Positions 25,204-34,028 of a stretch of DNA of 53,231 nucleotides are shown here, piece after piece. The stretch is from contig CANDJN010000014.1 of NCBI GenBank assembly GCA_947385085.1, forward strand, positions 1 through 53,231, in the 5' to 3' direction. How positions within the stretch are numbered: position 1 is the first letter of the stretch; each line of letters begins with the position of its first letter. Position numbers and translations under genes: made by a program. The DNA comes from an uncultured Erysipelotrichaceae bacterium. GTDB lineage: Bacteria; Bacillota_I; Bacilli_A; Erysipelotrichales; Erysipelotrichaceae. Under the pieces are notes generated by a model that worked only from the letters and a program-made list of their open reading frames with translations, was not told the DNA's origin and did not search any database.

Positions 25204-25617
25204 TTAAAAATCATCATTTTGTTTTGTTACAGCTTCACTGCAAAAAATGACAGTATCCTTGGCATCCTCTGCAATTCGCCTGATTAATTCTGTAGTGATT
25301 TCACTGTTTAAAGCTGTGACTAATGAAATAATGGTTACCAGATTCACTCCTGTAATCAAATAAAAGGGAAACCTAAATAAATGCTTAAGGAATTCTGCAT
25401 TAACGCTACCTCCAGCTAAATCGGTTGCTACAATTAAAGAACCTTTAGCATAGTCAAATTCCGATACTTTCTGCTCAATTAATTTTTCATAATCTACGTT
25501 AGCATCCACATAGGCTTTGATGCATTCTACATTTTCAATTTTACCCATGATAAACTGTGCACTATCCAGCAATCCTTCTGATAATGAACCATGACTTGCT
25601 ATAATAAGCTTATTCAT
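25204..25617 (-). CDS. PTS mannose/fructose/sorbose-family IIA (second system)
   Basis: A 137-residue IIA phosphocarrier. His9 in IIASHGSLSEG is the HPr target. I start at 25617, where ATGAATAA overlaps the end of the LevR-like regulator gene by eight bases, with AGGAG ten bases upstream. This coupling ties the PTS subunits to the regulator that probably senses their phosphorylation state. Confidence 0.9.
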   Translation of the reverse strand: MNKLIIASHGSLSEGLLDSAQFIMGKIENVECIKAYVDANVDYEKLIEQKVSEFDYAKGSLIVATDLAGGSVNAEFLKHLFRFPFYLITGVNLVTIISLVTALNSEITTELIRRIAEDAKDTVIFCSEAVTKQNDDF

Positions 25618-28279
25618 CCTCTTTCTTTCTCCTATCATCTTCAATATATTCGTACAAATACTGAATTTCTGCCGTCGTTAACTCTATACCATAGTGACTG
25701 CATAAATTCCGGAAACTCTTTTTTGCAATATTAATGAAGTTTTTATGACTTACTTCAAATTCTTTGCCATCACTATTGCCTGATATCGGTTCCTTGGTAA
25801 TCAAACGCTCTACCATAAAGCATATATGAATATAAATTCCCGGAAGCGCATTAGAAGAAAAGTTATAATGCAATTCTTTCTGCAACACATTTACTGCATT
25901 TTTGGTATAAAACAGCACTTTATTTGCATCTAATACGCTTAAATTATCGATTATGCTTTGCAAAGAGAAACTATAAATTAAATTCTCTCTGAACAGCATA
26001 ATTTCTTCTCTATCCAAATAAGACCCCAACAAGACAGTAATCTTATCCAGTTCTTCCTCTTCTACCAAATTCTCAATAGAGATATAATTTGATTCATTTT
26101 CGATGCCAGATGCTCCTAAAACAAACAATATGTTATAGTCCTTTCTGATTTTTTCTAAAAAGTCTGTCATTTCTATCTCAATTTTATCGGAAACAAACAT
26201 TTGAACGTCTATATGTTTTGGCAAGCTATTCACAAATGTGTCTTTAATTCGCAATGCCATATTCTTTCCGTTATCACTGACAAACAGTAACGCATCTTCT
26301 TTCTTTTTATTTTCATATGCGCTGAAGCTGCTGCAAAAGAGTGACCTGCATTCTGTTTCTATTTTAGAAACCGATTCATTTTGCATAATCATGGTAGCTA
26401 CCGAAAGAGCCATTGGGGTCGATACATGATTTAAAACATAAATGTTATTTTCGACTTTTTTCAAATGAGTGCCCAGCTCTTCCAGCGCTCCCATATCCAC
26501 CAACAACAAAATATCGCTCTTAATATTGAATCGCCGGATGTATTTCGAGACATACTCCGCAATATCTGCCATCGTTTTATCAAGAGGCATATCTATATAC
26601 TCAAAAATGTGCTGACCGACAAAGTTGTTAACAGTTTTAGCAATGCTGTAGGCAGTCGATACTCCATGACATATAATGATGGAAGCAAACTGTCGGTTTT
26701 TATTCAAACTATTGTAATTCAGAAAAAGAATGTACAAAATCAATATTGCAGTATCATCTAAAGAGATATTGACGTTATAAGAAAAGGCAAGTTTAATTCT
26801 TTCAATAATGATATCAATTTCAAAATTATTTCTAATCAGCTTTTGAATGATTCGCTTTAATTCGTACTGATTCGCTATGTACCAATCTTGAATCTTTTTA
26901 CTAACCGTTTTTTTCACAAAGCTGTAATACGATAATATCGTACTGCAATGCTCGGGAACGATATAACTGTAAGCATAGATGACGCTGTTGATAACATCTT
27001 CAAATTTCATATTGTAAGAAAATATAAAATCAGAATTAAAATTGTTGTCATATATATAATCATCATAAAATTTATTTAGCAGCGCACTACTGTTTCTGAT
27101 AACAGCATGGATATTGGCATCTTCCTGATCAAACTCCTTGATAATACTATCGAATAAATCAATCATGATTTCTGAAGCATCCGGTTGTGTGTAATCATTG
27201 ACATTGATCCATTCGGTTCCAGTCCTAAACTCTTTCTCCGTTATGGAATTACCTGTATTCGTTAACCTTTCCGGCAGATGATTAACTCCGATATACAAAA
27301 CATTGGATGATTCTATATTTGCTCTTGCACATATTTCTTTAATGATATTTTTCAAATCATCAAGATTATGCTGATAATTCGTATTCAGCAAATATTTCAT
27401 CAGAGCACAGCTTATCTCAATATCTTTTGACAAGATATGCGCTTCTTTCTTAAAAAACTTAATGATAATTTTTTCTTTTTCTATCGAGTATCTGTCAGCA
27501 AAATTCGGAACAAAGCATTTTATCGGAAAGAAATCCGAAATCATTCCCAATTCCGATAAATCCGTCTTATCATACAGCATTACCAAGCTGCAAGAAACAA
27601 AAACCTTGTTACCCGTATCGTCAATAAAGTAACGGTTATCTAGAATTCTGGATAAAAGCTTCTTATCTTCAGAGGAAATATGATTAGCCCTTTTTATAAC
27701 TACGATTCCTTCTTTTACTTCCTTTACCGATTTACAAAACTGTTTGATGAACTGATCATTTAATCCATCACAAATAAGCCTTTTAATAGAATTCTCTTTC
27801 TGCATCATCTGATACTCGTAAGCACATTTGGAAAGCGTTGATTTCCCAACGCCGACTTCCCCATAGAGCAGATAGTTTAGGCCAGAGGCACTCGGATACG
27901 ACACTGCAGACTTAATTTGCGATATTGTTTCCCCTAAAATCCCGTCAAATCCAACTAGATTGTCAAAAGAATACTTTGTTTTTTTCTGACTTGATAAATA
28001 TTCTTTCACTTCAAACAAACTGGAAAAGCATAAAGAATTTAGAATGATATCAAAGTCTCTTTCAAATACAAACCTGCTAATATAGTATACTGGTCTTGAA
28101 TCAATTTTAACTACCTTTCCCTCTCGGTATAAAGAATTAAGATACTGACTTGCAAGACTTCTGGAAATATGAAAGCCATCTGCGATAGAGATTGTTGAAA
28201 ATTTTTCAATATTACTGAATTCAAGTTCTATATTGATATTTTTTAAATATTCTAACAGATCTTGTTTTGTATCGCTCAT
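25610..28279 (-). CDS. LevR-like PRD transcriptional regulator with degenerate AAA+ domain
   Basis: An 889-residue regulator laid out like LevR/ManR: a winged helix (about 1-75), an AAA+ domain (about 105-330), PRD1 (about 405-525), an EIIA-mannose-like domain with ICHGVSTAYS (about 535-650), an EIIB-like domain (about 665-760) and a C-terminal PRD2 with IHICFMVERL. In LevR these PRDs are phosphorylated by HPr and EIIB, so the protein reads PTS activity. The Walker A loop GEVGVGKST is present. The Walker B acidic pair is replaced (EGIVVIKRANH where LevR has an LDE-type motif), and no GAFTGA loop exists. It should therefore not work as a sigma-54 activator. It overlaps transketolase C and IIA. 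Confidence 0.82.
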   Translation of the reverse strand: MSDTKQDLLEYLKNINIELEFSNIEKFSTISIADGFHISRSLASQYLNSLYREGKVVKIDSRPVYYISRFVFERDFDIILNSLCFSSLFEVKEYLSSQKKTKYSFDNLVGFDGILGETISQIKSAVSYPSASGLNYLLYGEVGVGKSTLSKCAYEYQMMQKENSIKRLICDGLNDQFIKQFCKSVKEVKEGIVVIKRANHISSEDKKLLSRILDNRYFIDDTGNKVFVSCSLVMLYDKTDLSELGMISDFFPIKCFVPNFADRYSIEKEKIIIKFFKKEAHILSKDIEISCALMKYLLNTNYQHNLDDLKNIIKEICARANIESSNVLYIGVNHLPERLTNTGNSITEKEFRTGTEWINVNDYTQPDASEIMIDLFDSIIKEFDQEDANIHAVIRNSSALLNKFYDDYIYDNNFNSDFIFSYNMKFEDVINSVIYAYSYIVPEHCSTILSYYSFVKKTVSKKIQDWYIANQYELKRIIQKLIRNNFEIDIIIERIKLAFSYNVNISLDDTAILILYILFLNYNSLNKNRQFASIIICHGVSTAYSIAKTVNNFVGQHIFEYIDMPLDKTMADIAEYVSKYIRRFNIKSDILLLVDMGALEELGTHLKKVENNIYVLNHVSTPMALSVATMIMQNESVSKIETECRSLFCSSFSAYENKKKEDALLFVSDNGKNMALRIKDTFVNSLPKHIDVQMFVSDKIEIEMTDFLEKIRKDYNILFVLGASGIENESNYISIENLVEEEELDKITVLLGSYLDREEIMLFRENLIYSFSLQSIIDNLSVLDANKVLFYTKNAVNVLQKELHYNFSSNALPGIYIHICFMVERLITKEPISGNSDGKEFEVSHKNFINIAKKSFRNLCSHYGIELTTAEIQYLYEYIEDDRRKKEDE

Positions 28280-29241
28280 AATGTTCCTAAATACTCTAGA
28301 GCTGCCTCTACAATATGATGAGAAGATATATGATAAATATTTTTCAAGTAGTCAACGGTGCCTACCTGTCCATATCTGTCATGAACTCCTAATCGCTGAA
28401 ATCCACATGTTGCATGAATTAATGCAAGCTCAGCTCCGATAGCTTCTCCTATCCCCCCGTATATATTGTGATTTTCAACAGAAATAACCAGCTTATAGTT
28501 ATTAGCTTCTCTATCAATCAATTCCTTATCCAGCGGTTTCACGAAAAGCAAATCGACAACTCCGGCGGAAATCCCTTTTTCATTCAGCAAAGCCGCTGCT
28601 TCTAAAGCATCTGCCACCAGACTTCCTTCTGCGATGATCAAGACATCTTTACCTTCCTTGATTAAATTGCTCTTGCCATATTCAAATGTAGATTCCTCTT
28701 TATAAATCATAGGAATATTTCTTCTTGTACACCGATTGTAAAAAACGCCGCCATGTTGTTCATAATAACGCATTACCCATGCAAAGGTTATCGCGTCGCT
28801 GGGAGCCACTACCGTAATTTCCGGTATTGACCTCATAATGGCAAAATCTTCGAATGTCGTATGTGTTGCTCCGTTATACTGCGCCCAAAATCCCGGCTCT
28901 GAAGCATAGATATGAAGGTCGTTTTTTGAAAAACCCGCACTGACATAGATTTGATCCATAACTCTTCTAGAAACAAACGGAGAAAACGAATGAACAAATG
29001 GTTTATACCCCATGACGGACATAGAGGCCGCTGCTGCAATCATATTTTGCTCACAGATACCAAAATTTACGCTATTTTCTTTATATTTTTCATAAATTCT
29101 GCCCGCTCCAGAGGAACCCACCAAGTCGGAATCGCAGACCATAACATCTTTTCCTTCTTTGATCATAGATTCCAGCACGTTTCCATACACTTCTCTTATT
29201 TCCCTTTTTGAATCTAAACTATTTTGTATTTCCCAGGACAT
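28276..29241 (-). CDS. Transketolase, C-terminal subunit
   Basis: The Pyr and C-terminal domains of a split transketolase, 321 residues. Glu64 in FGICEQNM is the residue that activates thiamine diphosphate. GATHTTFEDFAIMRSIP and VVAPSD follow in family order. I start at the ATG at 29241, nine bases after AAGGAG. It overlaps the N-terminal subunit gene by 23 bases and the LevR-like gene by four. Split transketolases of this kind sit in many carbohydrate operons, including apulose-phosphate pathways. Here it would move two-carbon units between sugar phosphates. The exact donor and acceptor are unknown. Confidence 0.9.
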   Translation of the reverse strand: MSWEIQNSLDSKREIREVYGNVLESMIKEGKDVMVCDSDLVGSSGAGRIYEKYKENSVNFGICEQNMIAAAASMSVMGYKPFVHSFSPFVSRRVMDQIYVSAGFSKNDLHIYASEPGFWAQYNGATHTTFEDFAIMRSIPEITVVAPSDAITFAWVMRYYEQHGGVFYNRCTRRNIPMIYKEESTFEYGKSNLIKEGKDVLIIAEGSLVADALEAAALLNEKGISAGVVDLLFVKPLDKELIDREANNYKLVISVENHNIYGGIGEAIGAELALIHATCGFQRLGVHDRYGQVGTVDYLKNIYHISSHHIVEAALEYLGTL

Positions 29242-30055
29242 GTTTAACCGCTCCTTCATTTTCTTTCACGTATTTTGTTAATTCACTCAATTCTGTTTCA
29301 TTGAATGTTACATGATGACAGTTTTCAGCATTCTCAAAGTAAGAAATACCTTTTCCCTTGATCGTATCAAGAACAATCACATGACATTTTTCATCGTTGT
29401 CAGCCAAAATACTTGAAAGCGTCTCATCAATTACTTTTACATCGTTTCCGGGAATCTTATGAACAGCCAATGCCAAACCCTGAAACAGCTTCTGATAATC
29501 ATAATCGCAGCTGACATCCTTAATAAGTCCATCTACCTGTTTCTTATTAGCATCAATCAATATAATTAAATTGCTTAATCTTTTATTGGAAGCAAATTCC
29601 AGAGCTTCATAAGTTTCACCTTCATTTAATTCACCGTCCCCAACAATACAGTACACATTAGCACCGGTTTGTTTGAGTTTGTTAGCATAGGCAATACCGA
29701 CTGCCTGAGAAATTCCCTGACCCAAAGAGCCCGTACTGCATTGCACACCCGGAGTTAAATTTCGGTCAGGATGAGACGGTAGAATTGTTCCGTTCGCATT
29801 CAGTGTGGCAATAGCTTCCTCGGGAATTTTATGCTGTAGATATAAGCATGCATAATAGGCAGGTCCGGCATGTCCTTTCGACAATACGAACCAATCCTTC
29901 GGTGCATCCCTTAAATAGCTATTAAATAAGACAGCCATAACATCCGCAATGGAGAATGCACCGCCAATATGACCATCTCCTCTTGCGATAAACATCTTGC
30001 TTATAACAGCCCTGATCGCTGCCGCGTATTCTCTGTTATTGATTTGTTGTGTCAT
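29219..30055 (-). CDS. Transketolase, N-terminal subunit
   Basis: The thiamine-diphosphate-binding half of a split transketolase, 278 residues. GDGHIGGAFSIADV near 26-39, KGHAGPAYYA near 60-69 and the cofactor motif GDGELNEG (139-146) with Asn170 are all present. It overlaps the aldolase gene by four bases (ATGA) and the C-terminal subunit gene by 23, so both halves are made in step. Confidence 0.91.
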   Translation of the reverse strand: MTQQINNREYAAAIRAVISKMFIARGDGHIGGAFSIADVMAVLFNSYLRDAPKDWFVLSKGHAGPAYYACLYLQHKIPEEAIATLNANGTILPSHPDRNLTPGVQCSTGSLGQGISQAVGIAYANKLKQTGANVYCIVGDGELNEGETYEALEFASNKRLSNLIILIDANKKQVDGLIKDVSCDYDYQKLFQGLALAVHKIPGNDVKVIDETLSSILADNDEKCHVIVLDTIKGKGISYFENAENCHHVTFNETELSELTKYVKENEGAVKHVLGNTK

Positions 30056-30912
30056 TTGTATAAATCAGCCTTTCCAATAGATTCAAATAACTTCATTTTA
30101 TGCTGGATCACTTCTTTGCCGGCTGCAATAGCCTCTGGATAAACATCGCCGCTCCAAAAAGCATGAGTTTCATCCAAAGTTTTTGTTAATTGTTCAAAAA
30201 ATGCCTTTCGATAATCACTTGCAATATTTACCTTACTAATGCCGCTGATAGCAGCTTCATGAATTTCCTCATCGTTATTGGAAGAGCCACCATGAAGCAC
30301 TAACGGCACCGGAGTAATGGCATTAATCTTTTTTAAGATATCTAGCCTTAATTCCGGAACCTTTCCGACTGGATAAATGCCATGCGCAGTGCCAATGGCT
30401 ATCGCCAAGGAATCAGCACCGGTATCTTGTATAAATTTCATTACATCTTCCGGTTTTGTATAAATAATTTCATCTGCGCCACCTTCCGGCCCATCCAATG
30501 ATCCGATCGTTCCAATCTCTGCTTCAACGGAAATACCAAGCGGATGGCAATAATCAACAACTTCTTTGGTGAGAGCAGCATTCCCCTCATAATCCAATAA
30601 AGAACCGTCAATCATAACAGAAGTAAATCCGCATCTAATTGCCTTCTTCACTTGTTCCAAAGTTCTTCCATGGTCCAAATGGAGCACAGCGGGTACACTG
30701 CTTTTTTCTAATCGTTCTACTACATATTGAAAGAATTCCTCTCCTACATAATCAAATTCCGGCGGCGCCAATTCAACGATTACCGGAGAGTTGTTTTCCT
30801 CTGCTGCCTCAATAACCGTCTTCATCAACAAGCTGTCGCAAATATTAAAAGCTCCGACTGAGAACTTCTGATCTCTTGCGACCGCCAGCATTTCTTTCAT
30901 CGTAAGTAACAT
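30052..30912 (-). CDS. Class II ketose-bisphosphate aldolase (Fba/GatY type)
   Basis: A zinc-dependent class II aldolase of 286 residues. Asp80 and His81 in LHLDHGRT, His177 in GTAHGIY and His207 in VLHGGSS match the catalytic Asp and zinc ligands of the family. The loop after HGG reads SSNNDEE rather than the SGTPDE of housekeeping Fba, which points to a catabolic paralogue. It is the first gene after an internal promoter and is coupled to the split transketolase. Products would be DHAP and an aldehyde or aldose phosphate. Tagatose- and fructose-bisphosphate are both possible substrates. Confidence 0.88.
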   Translation of the reverse strand: MLLTMKEMLAVARDQKFSVGAFNICDSLLMKTVIEAAEENNSPVIVELAPPEFDYVGEEFFQYVVERLEKSSVPAVLHLDHGRTLEQVKKAIRCGFTSVMIDGSLLDYEGNAALTKEVVDYCHPLGISVEAEIGTIGSLDGPEGGADEIIYTKPEDVMKFIQDTGADSLAIAIGTAHGIYPVGKVPELRLDILKKINAITPVPLVLHGGSSNNDEEIHEAAISGISKVNIASDYRKAFFEQLTKTLDETHAFWSGDVYPEAIAAGKEVIQHKMKLFESIGKADLYK

Positions 30913-30963
30913 TATTGTATCCTCCCTTTCTTTCTTTTATACTTTACTATTGCTACTATTTTC

Positions 30964-31015
30964 ATTATAAATTAGAATAATTAAATTAAAATATGTTCAT
31001 CAAAGGTTAAACATA
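30964..31015 (-). promoter_or_regulatory. Internal promoter with inverted repeat, before the aldolase
   Basis: On the minus strand a perfect TATAAT (30964-30969) lacks a good -35 box. Directly upstream lies the inverted repeat TATGTT-N12-AACATA (30992-31015). The layout fits an activator-dependent promoter. The LevR-like protein is a possible activator, but this is inference. Confidence 0.5.
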
Positions 31016-31097
31016 AAAGACTGTCATTTAAAAACGAAACCGCTTTTTTTTGCTCTAAAAAGCATTTTTTAACACTGCCATAAGCATATGTTTTCTG

Positions 31098-32264
31098 CTA
31101 TAAAGACAGTTTCAAAACCTCGATAAATCGCTTGACATCCAATGGATAGTAATGTCCGACCGGTTTTGTATCATCGGCGGTTGCCCGATTTGCCATTTCC
31201 GCAAAATGAGCATCGTCAATACCTAATTCACGCAAAGAGGTCTTTAACTCCAACTTTTTATAAAATTCATGTAAGCGATCTGCCAGCAGCAAGGTCATCT
31301 TTCTTTCATCATGATCATGATAATCAACACCGAATAATCTGTTCGCAAGCTGTGCCGTTTTCCTAGGATGATGCTCACTTACATATTTTATATACCCCAG
31401 CATTACAACTGCCATTCCCTCGCCATGAATAATCCCATACTGAGCACTTAACTCATGTTCCACTCTATGTGAAGCCCAATCAGACTCTCTGCCTGTATCC
31501 AGAAGGTTATTATGTGCGATGGAAGCAAGCCATTGAACCTCTGCTCTGGCATGATAGTCACTGGGATTTTCCATTACTCTTGCTCCATTCAGCAACAATG
31601 CCTTGATAGCCCCTTCAATCAAGAAATCCGTTGTATCCACATGCTCTGTATTTGTAAAATATCTCTCTAATAAATGAGATAATATATCTGAAATACCGCA
31701 AGCAGACTGATACTTTGGCAGAGTTCTTGTATATGCTGGATTCATAACGGCAAATACGGGGATGATTTTCTCATCCTCTATTCCAACCTTATGGTATCCA
31801 TTGCTGATAATGGCTGCATTCGATGTCTCCGAGCCGCTGGCAGGAATCGTTGAAATCACACCAACCGGTATTGCCTCTTCAATTTGTGCTTTTCCTTCAA
31901 AAAAATCCCATACATCCTCTTCATAAGGAATGCCTACTGAAACTGCTTTGGCGGTATCCACGGAACTGCCCCCACCAACCGCAAGAATAAAATCGACTTT
32001 CTTTTTCTTGCCAATCGCTACTAAATCTCTCACCAATTCTATTTTAGGATTTGGCACGACACTTCCATTGGCTACAAATTCAATGCTTAATTTTTCGCAT
32101 ATTTTTTCTATGTTTTGATAAATTCCCAATTCTTTAACAAATTCTCCACTGTACACCATTAGTAACGTCTTTACACCTTTTGTCCGCAAGAACGCTTCTA
32201 CCTTGCCATAAGGCTCTGTCCCAAAAATAATTCTAGCAGGATTACAATACTCAAAATCAACCAT
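31098..32264 (-). CDS. Iron-containing alcohol dehydrogenase
   Basis: A 388-residue group III alcohol dehydrogenase similar to YugJ/BdhA butanol dehydrogenases. It has the NAD(P) loop AVGGGSSVDTAKA near 94-106, and the metal-binding histidines are in SHLLERYF, ASHRVEHELS and GIIHGEGMAV. At 388 residues it has family length. AAGGAG precedes the ATG, and it follows the class II aldolase by about 20 bases. In the DHAP shunt an alcohol dehydrogenase reduces the released aldehyde (lactaldehyde or methylthioacetaldehyde). That would also reoxidise NADH in a fermenter. Confidence 0.87.
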   Translation of the reverse strand: MVDFEYCNPARIIFGTEPYGKVEAFLRTKGVKTLLMVYSGEFVKELGIYQNIEKICEKLSIEFVANGSVVPNPKIELVRDLVAIGKKKKVDFILAVGGGSSVDTAKAVSVGIPYEEDVWDFFEGKAQIEEAIPVGVISTIPASGSETSNAAIISNGYHKVGIEDEKIIPVFAVMNPAYTRTLPKYQSACGISDILSHLLERYFTNTEHVDTTDFLIEGAIKALLLNGARVMENPSDYHARAEVQWLASIAHNNLLDTGRESDWASHRVEHELSAQYGIIHGEGMAVVMLGYIKYVSEHHPRKTAQLANRLFGVDYHDHDERKMTLLLADRLHEFYKKLELKTSLRELGIDDAHFAEMANRATADDTKPVGHYYPLDVKRFIEVLKLSL

Positions 32265-32284
32265 ATCTAATTTCTCCTTTTCTA

Positions 32285-32965
32285 TTATGCGCTATAGCCC
32301 TTTGGGCCTGTATCATCTGCATCATTTTGCCCGTAGCTTTTAAACTTTTCTAAAACGATATTAATTTGCTCAGACGACAGTACATCTGGCTTGCCGATGC
32401 AAAGACAACGCCATTGCAGCTCTGCTACCCATTCACAGGTTTGTGCAATATTGATGGCCTCTTCAATAGAACCGCCGCTACAGATCATCCCGTGATTTGC
32501 CATTAGCACTGCCTGATTCTTTGCCATCAATCCAGAAACCTTCGCTGCCAGTTCTTTACTGCCGTATGGTTCATAACCGGCTACCGGAACATTGTCAGAA
32601 CCAGTATTCGCTATAAGATAATGCACCGCACGCAATGGAATATTCAAGCTGGCAAAAACAGTACAGTACATAGAATGTGTATGAACAATGGAACCGGCGC
32701 CACTTTTTGTTTTATATATAGATGCGTGCAAATCCAACTCACTGGAAGGCTTGCAATATCCGTCTATGACTTTTCCGTTTCTATTGATAATGACGACATC
32801 TTCTGGCTTTACCAGGTCATAACAAATTCCTGAAGGAGAGATGGCAATCAGTCCTTTTTCTTTATTAAGAATGCTTAAATTTCCGGATGTACCATTTGTA
32901 AGACCACTGCTTTTTAACAGTTTCCCATATGCTACTATTTGTTTTCTTTCTTCTAACATTAACAT
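32285..32965 (-). CDS. Class II aldolase (fuculose-1-phosphate type; candidate DHAP-shunt aldolase)
   Basis: A 226-residue aldolase of the AraD/FucA family. Glu76 in KPSSELDLH, His95 and His97 in VHTHSMY and His158 in ANHGM are the base and zinc ligands. NGTSGNLS near 24-31 binds the phosphate. The gene lies four bases after the MtnA-like gene. In the DHAP shunt this enzyme cleaves 5-deoxyribulose- or 5-methylthioribulose-1-phosphate into DHAP and lactaldehyde or methylthioacetaldehyde. L-fuculose-1-phosphate is the main alternative, but the kinase and isomerase next door argue for the shunt. Confidence 0.86.
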   Translation of the reverse strand: MLMLEERKQIVAYGKLLKSSGLTNGTSGNLSILNKEKGLIAISPSGICYDLVKPEDVVIINRNGKVIDGYCKPSSELDLHASIYKTKSGAGSIVHTHSMYCTVFASLNIPLRAVHYLIANTGSDNVPVAGYEPYGSKELAAKVSGLMAKNQAVLMANHGMICSGGSIEEAINIAQTCEWVAELQWRCLCIGKPDVLSSEQINIVLEKFKSYGQNDADDTGPKGYSA

Positions 32966-32969
32966 AGGT

Positions 32970-34028
32970 TTATACCTCGAAATATTCTTTCAGATTATCT
33001 GCTGAGAAAATCCCTTTATCTGTAACAACACCACTCACAAATTCAGGTGGGGTAATATCGAATGCCGGATAATATCCCTTTACTCCTTTTTTGGTAAGCT
33101 TCATACCCATGGCTTCTGTTACCATTTGGGGGTCGCGCTGTTCTATGATGATATTGGATATATCTTTATGAACCAGATCCGGCGTCCCCGTTACATAGTA
33201 AGGAATCTTAAAGTAATGAGCTGCCATAGCAACCTGAAATGTTCCTATCTTATTAATGACGTGCCCATCCTGCGTAATGACATCGGATGCTGTAATAAAC
33301 ATATCAATATTTTGACTTTTTAATGTATAGGCAGGCATATTGTCCGAAATGACGGTGACATCAAATCCCATATCCAAAGCCACGCTTGCCGTTAATCTGG
33401 AGCCTTGGAAATACGGTCTGGTCTCAGCACAAAAGACTTTAATCTTTTTGTGCTGTTCTTTACATGCCCGCAGCATCGTTCCGACCACTGTTCCCGGAAA
33501 GCAATGCGTTAGGATTGCTCCTGTATCAGGTATTTGCTTTGCCATTAATCTTCCGATTTTCGTATATCGCTTGTAATTATTATTGATATAGTCAAAAGCA
33601 AATTGCATAACAGATTCTACCAATTCATCCGATTTTTTTCCGGATGTTAAGGCATCTTCAATTACTGAAAGACTTTTTTTTACAATACCAGTCATCTGCT
33701 CAGAAGTGGTCGGTCTTGCATGGGACAAGCTATATGCCGCTTCTTTCGCATATTCCAGAATCTCTCTTTTATTTTTTTCTTTTACTTCATGCACTGCCAA
33801 TACCATGCCCATCGCTGCCGCTACATATGGACCTTCACTTTGCGTTATCATATCTCTAATTGCAGCAGCAACTTCCTGATAATGCCTGCATTCCACAAAC
33901 TCTGTTTTTAACGGATATACCCTACGATCTAAAACTCTCACAATTCCATCTTGATACCAAGCTATATTTTCAAATTGCAGCATAAACGGAAGATCATAAT
34001 CCTGTCTGTCTTTCCAGCATTCCGTCAT
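32970..34028 (-). CDS. MtnA/eIF2B-family aldose-1-phosphate isomerase (diverged)
   Basis: A 352-residue isomerase of the MtnA/R15P isomerase/eIF2B family. The catalytic pair is present: Cys176 in LTHCFPG and Asp229 in ISDNMPA; AETRPYFQGSRLTA and NKIGT (259-263) also match. The usual RGAPAIG-type substrate loop is replaced by TQSEGPYVAA near 62-71, so this is not a standard MtnA. It overlaps the kinase gene by four bases. The expected reaction is 5-substituted ribose-1-phosphate to ribulose-1-phosphate. The altered loop may mean a different 5-substituent. Confidence 0.83.
   Translation of the reverse strand: MTECWKDRQDYDLPFMLQFENIAWYQDGIVRVLDRRVYPLKTEFVECRHYQEVAAAIRDMITQSEGPYVAAAMGMVLAVHEVKEKNKREILEYAKEAAYSLSHARPTTSEQMTGIVKKSLSVIEDALTSGKKSDELVESVMQFAFDYINNNYKRYTKIGRLMAKQIPDTGAILTHCFPGTVVGTMLRACKEQHKKIKVFCAETRPYFQGSRLTASVALDMGFDVTVISDNMPAYTLKSQNIDMFITASDVITQDGHVINKIGTFQVAMAAHYFKIPYYVTGTPDLVHKDISNIIIEQRDPQMVTEAMGMKLTKKGVKGYYPAFDITPPEFVSGVVTDKGIFSADNLKEYFEV

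Noticed and set aside
22443..25617. The PTS as the transporter of methylthioribose or 5-deoxyribose
   Set aside because: PTS uptake phosphorylates the sugar, usually on a terminal hydroxyl. MtnK needs the free sugar, and the 5-position hydroxyl is absent in these substrates.
29219..30055. Two transketolase genes read as one gene broken by a frameshift
   Set aside because: Each half has its own start and ribosome site, they overlap by 23 bases, and split transketolases are a normal family form.
31040..31075. Possible sigma-54 (-24/-12) promoter, TGGCAG followed by TGC on the minus strand
   Set aside because: GG and GC are separated by 14 bases instead of 10, and the nearby regulator lacks the GAFTGA loop.
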